From an uncultured Terriglobales bacterium (GTDB lineage: Bacteria > Acidobacteriota > Terriglobia > Terriglobales > Acidobacteriaceae): 6,057 nucleotides of DNA. Positions 5,454 through 6,057 of the stretch are shown in pieces. Under the pieces are notes generated by a model. The model searched no databases and was not told the DNA's origin. It was given only the letters and a program-made list of their open reading frames with translations. The position numbers were made by a program, and so were the translations under genes. The stretch spans positions 1 to 6,057 of the forward strand of contig CATPBY010000384.1 in assembly GCA_955652845.1 (NCBI GenBank), in the 5' to 3' direction. Each line of letters starts with the position of its first letter. Positions within the stretch are counted from its first letter, which is position 1.

Positions 5454-5468
5454 AGAGGCAGGAGTCAT
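5442..5468 (-). promoter_or_regulatory. Possible leaderless folP promoter
   Basis: On the minus strand TAGAAT (5447-5442) matches TATAAT at 5/6 and lies 7 nt before the folP ATG, the normal -10 to +1 distance. A weak ATGACT (5468-5463) lies 15 bp further upstream as a possible -35. The same TAGAAT hexamer precedes lipA. Confidence 0.4.
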
Positions 5469-5490
5469 AGCTGGAGTGCACCCTTTGCGG

Positions 5491-5499
5491 TGCTACAAT
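5491..5499 (+). promoter_or_regulatory. Possible extended -10 promoter of the dacB-like gene
   Basis: TGCTACAAT carries the extended -10 TGn motif joined to TACAAT (5/6 match). It ends 10 nt before the ATG at 5510. The -35 region around 5471-5476 is weak, as is common for extended -10 promoters. No Shine-Dalgarno lies between it and the start codon. Confidence 0.45.
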
Positions 5500-5509
5500 T
5501 AACTGTCGT

Positions 5510-6057
5510 ATGGGTGGCAAACGCGCGCATTTCACGGTAGTTGTCTGCCTGTTGTTGGCGACCCAGCTGCACGCCGCGTCGCGCAAGCCTCTGGCAGCCC
5601 GGATCGACGCCATCCTCGCAGAGCCCGATCTGACTCGCGGTTTCTGGGGAATTGAGGTGGTTTCGCTTTCCAGCGGCAAGGTTCTCTACACGCAGAACTC
5701 CGAAAAGCTGTTTACCCCTGCTTCCAATACCAAGTTATTCACCACCGCGGCGGCGCTTGCGCTGATCGGGCCAGATTACAACTTCCGCACCACGGTTGAA
5801 ACCAACGGAACCCTCGACAAGCATGGCAGGCTTACGGGCGATCTGGTGCTGGTAGGACGCGGGGATCCCAATCTTTCGGGCCGTGAATTGCCCTACGCAT
5901 TACATACAGAGCGAAGCAATCATCCCATTCAAGTTTTGGAACAGCTGGCGGATGAGTTGGTTCGAAAGGGAGTGAAATACGTTGACGGTGACATCATCGC
6001 CGACGACTCTTACTTCGCCTTCGAACGCTATGGCGAGGGCTGGAGCCAGGATGATCT
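5510..6057 (+). CDS. dacB: D-alanyl-D-alanine carboxypeptidase/endopeptidase, PBP4 (peptidase S13) type, 3' end beyond the right edge
   Basis: Periplasmic penicillin-binding protein that trims D-Ala from stem peptides and cleaves D-Ala-mDAP cross-links in peptidoglycan. 182 complete codons are visible, about 40% of the usual 450-500 residues. Residues 1-22 look like a Sec signal peptide: KR at 4-5, the hydrophobic core FTVVVCLLLATQL, and likely cleavage near LHA-A. The catalytic SxxK is S72-K75 in TPASNTKLFTTAAAL, preceded by the family pattern GIEVVSLSSGKVLY. LVLVGRGDPNLSG (112-124) and DIIADDSYF (161-169) match the S13 insert region. The SxN and KTG motifs would be beyond the edge. The ATG at 5510 is the only usual start codon after the in-frame TAG at 5468, and it sits at the head of the signal peptide. 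No Shine-Dalgarno is visible. Divergent from folP. Confidence 0.93.
   Translation, partial: MGGKRAHFTVVVCLLLATQLHAASRKPLAARIDAILAEPDLTRGFWGIEVVSLSSGKVLYTQNSEKLFTPASNTKLFTTAAALALIGPDYNFRTTVETNGTLDKHGRLTGDLVLVGRGDPNLSGRELPYALHTERSNHPIQVLEQLADELVRKGVKYVDGDIIADDSYFAFERYGEGWSQDD

Overview
The window is a moderately GC-rich stretch of bacterial chromosome carrying eight genes, all of housekeeping or signalling type. I see no mobile element, CRISPR array, rRNA or tRNA, and no phage or defence cassette. The protein set fits a soil-type Gram-negative bacterium: a PBP4-like peptidase with a signal peptide, an unusually acidic and highly conserved ACP pair, and a receiver-like/PilZ protein. The style of these proteins resembles Acidobacteriota, but that placement is an inference from memory of the families, not a computed result.

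Layout from left to right: lipA (lipoyl synthase, minus strand, cut by the left edge at its C-terminus); a pseudo-receiver/PilZ protein (minus); fabF, acyl carrier protein 1 and acyl carrier protein 2 (all minus, so transcribed acp2 -> acp1 -> fabF); dtd (D-aminoacyl-tRNA deacylase, plus); folP (dihydropteroate synthase, minus, convergent with dtd); and a dacB/PBP4-type D-Ala-D-Ala carboxypeptidase (plus, divergent from folP and cut by the right edge). No gene-free stretch exceeds 300 bases. The longest (1670-1954, 285 bases) holds a possible promoter for the PilZ gene, a short inverted repeat and an 11-bp tandem repeat that runs into the fabF stop codon.

The acp2-acp1-fabF block is a compact fatty-acid elongation unit. 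Both ACPs carry the DSL phosphopantetheine site, and FabF has a complete Cys-His-His active site. The same ACP pool would supply the octanoyl chain that LipB transfers and LipA sulfurates, so the block and lipA are metabolically linked even though about 1.1 kb separates them. dtd, folP and dacB are unrelated housekeeping genes (translation quality control, folate, peptidoglycan).

The most interesting signals are small. First, two translation-start styles sit side by side: the ACP/FabF genes have clear Shine-Dalgarno sequences, while lipA, the PilZ gene, folP and dacB lack one and instead have a -10-like hexamer ending 7-12 nt before the start codon, which suggests leaderless or very short-leader mRNAs. 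Second, acp1 and fabF abut as TAG|TTG in the same reading frame, so one amber codon separates an ACP from its ketosynthase. Third, there are two tandem ACP paralogs of nearly identical protein sequence but diverged codons. I found no convincing undescribed multi-gene system.
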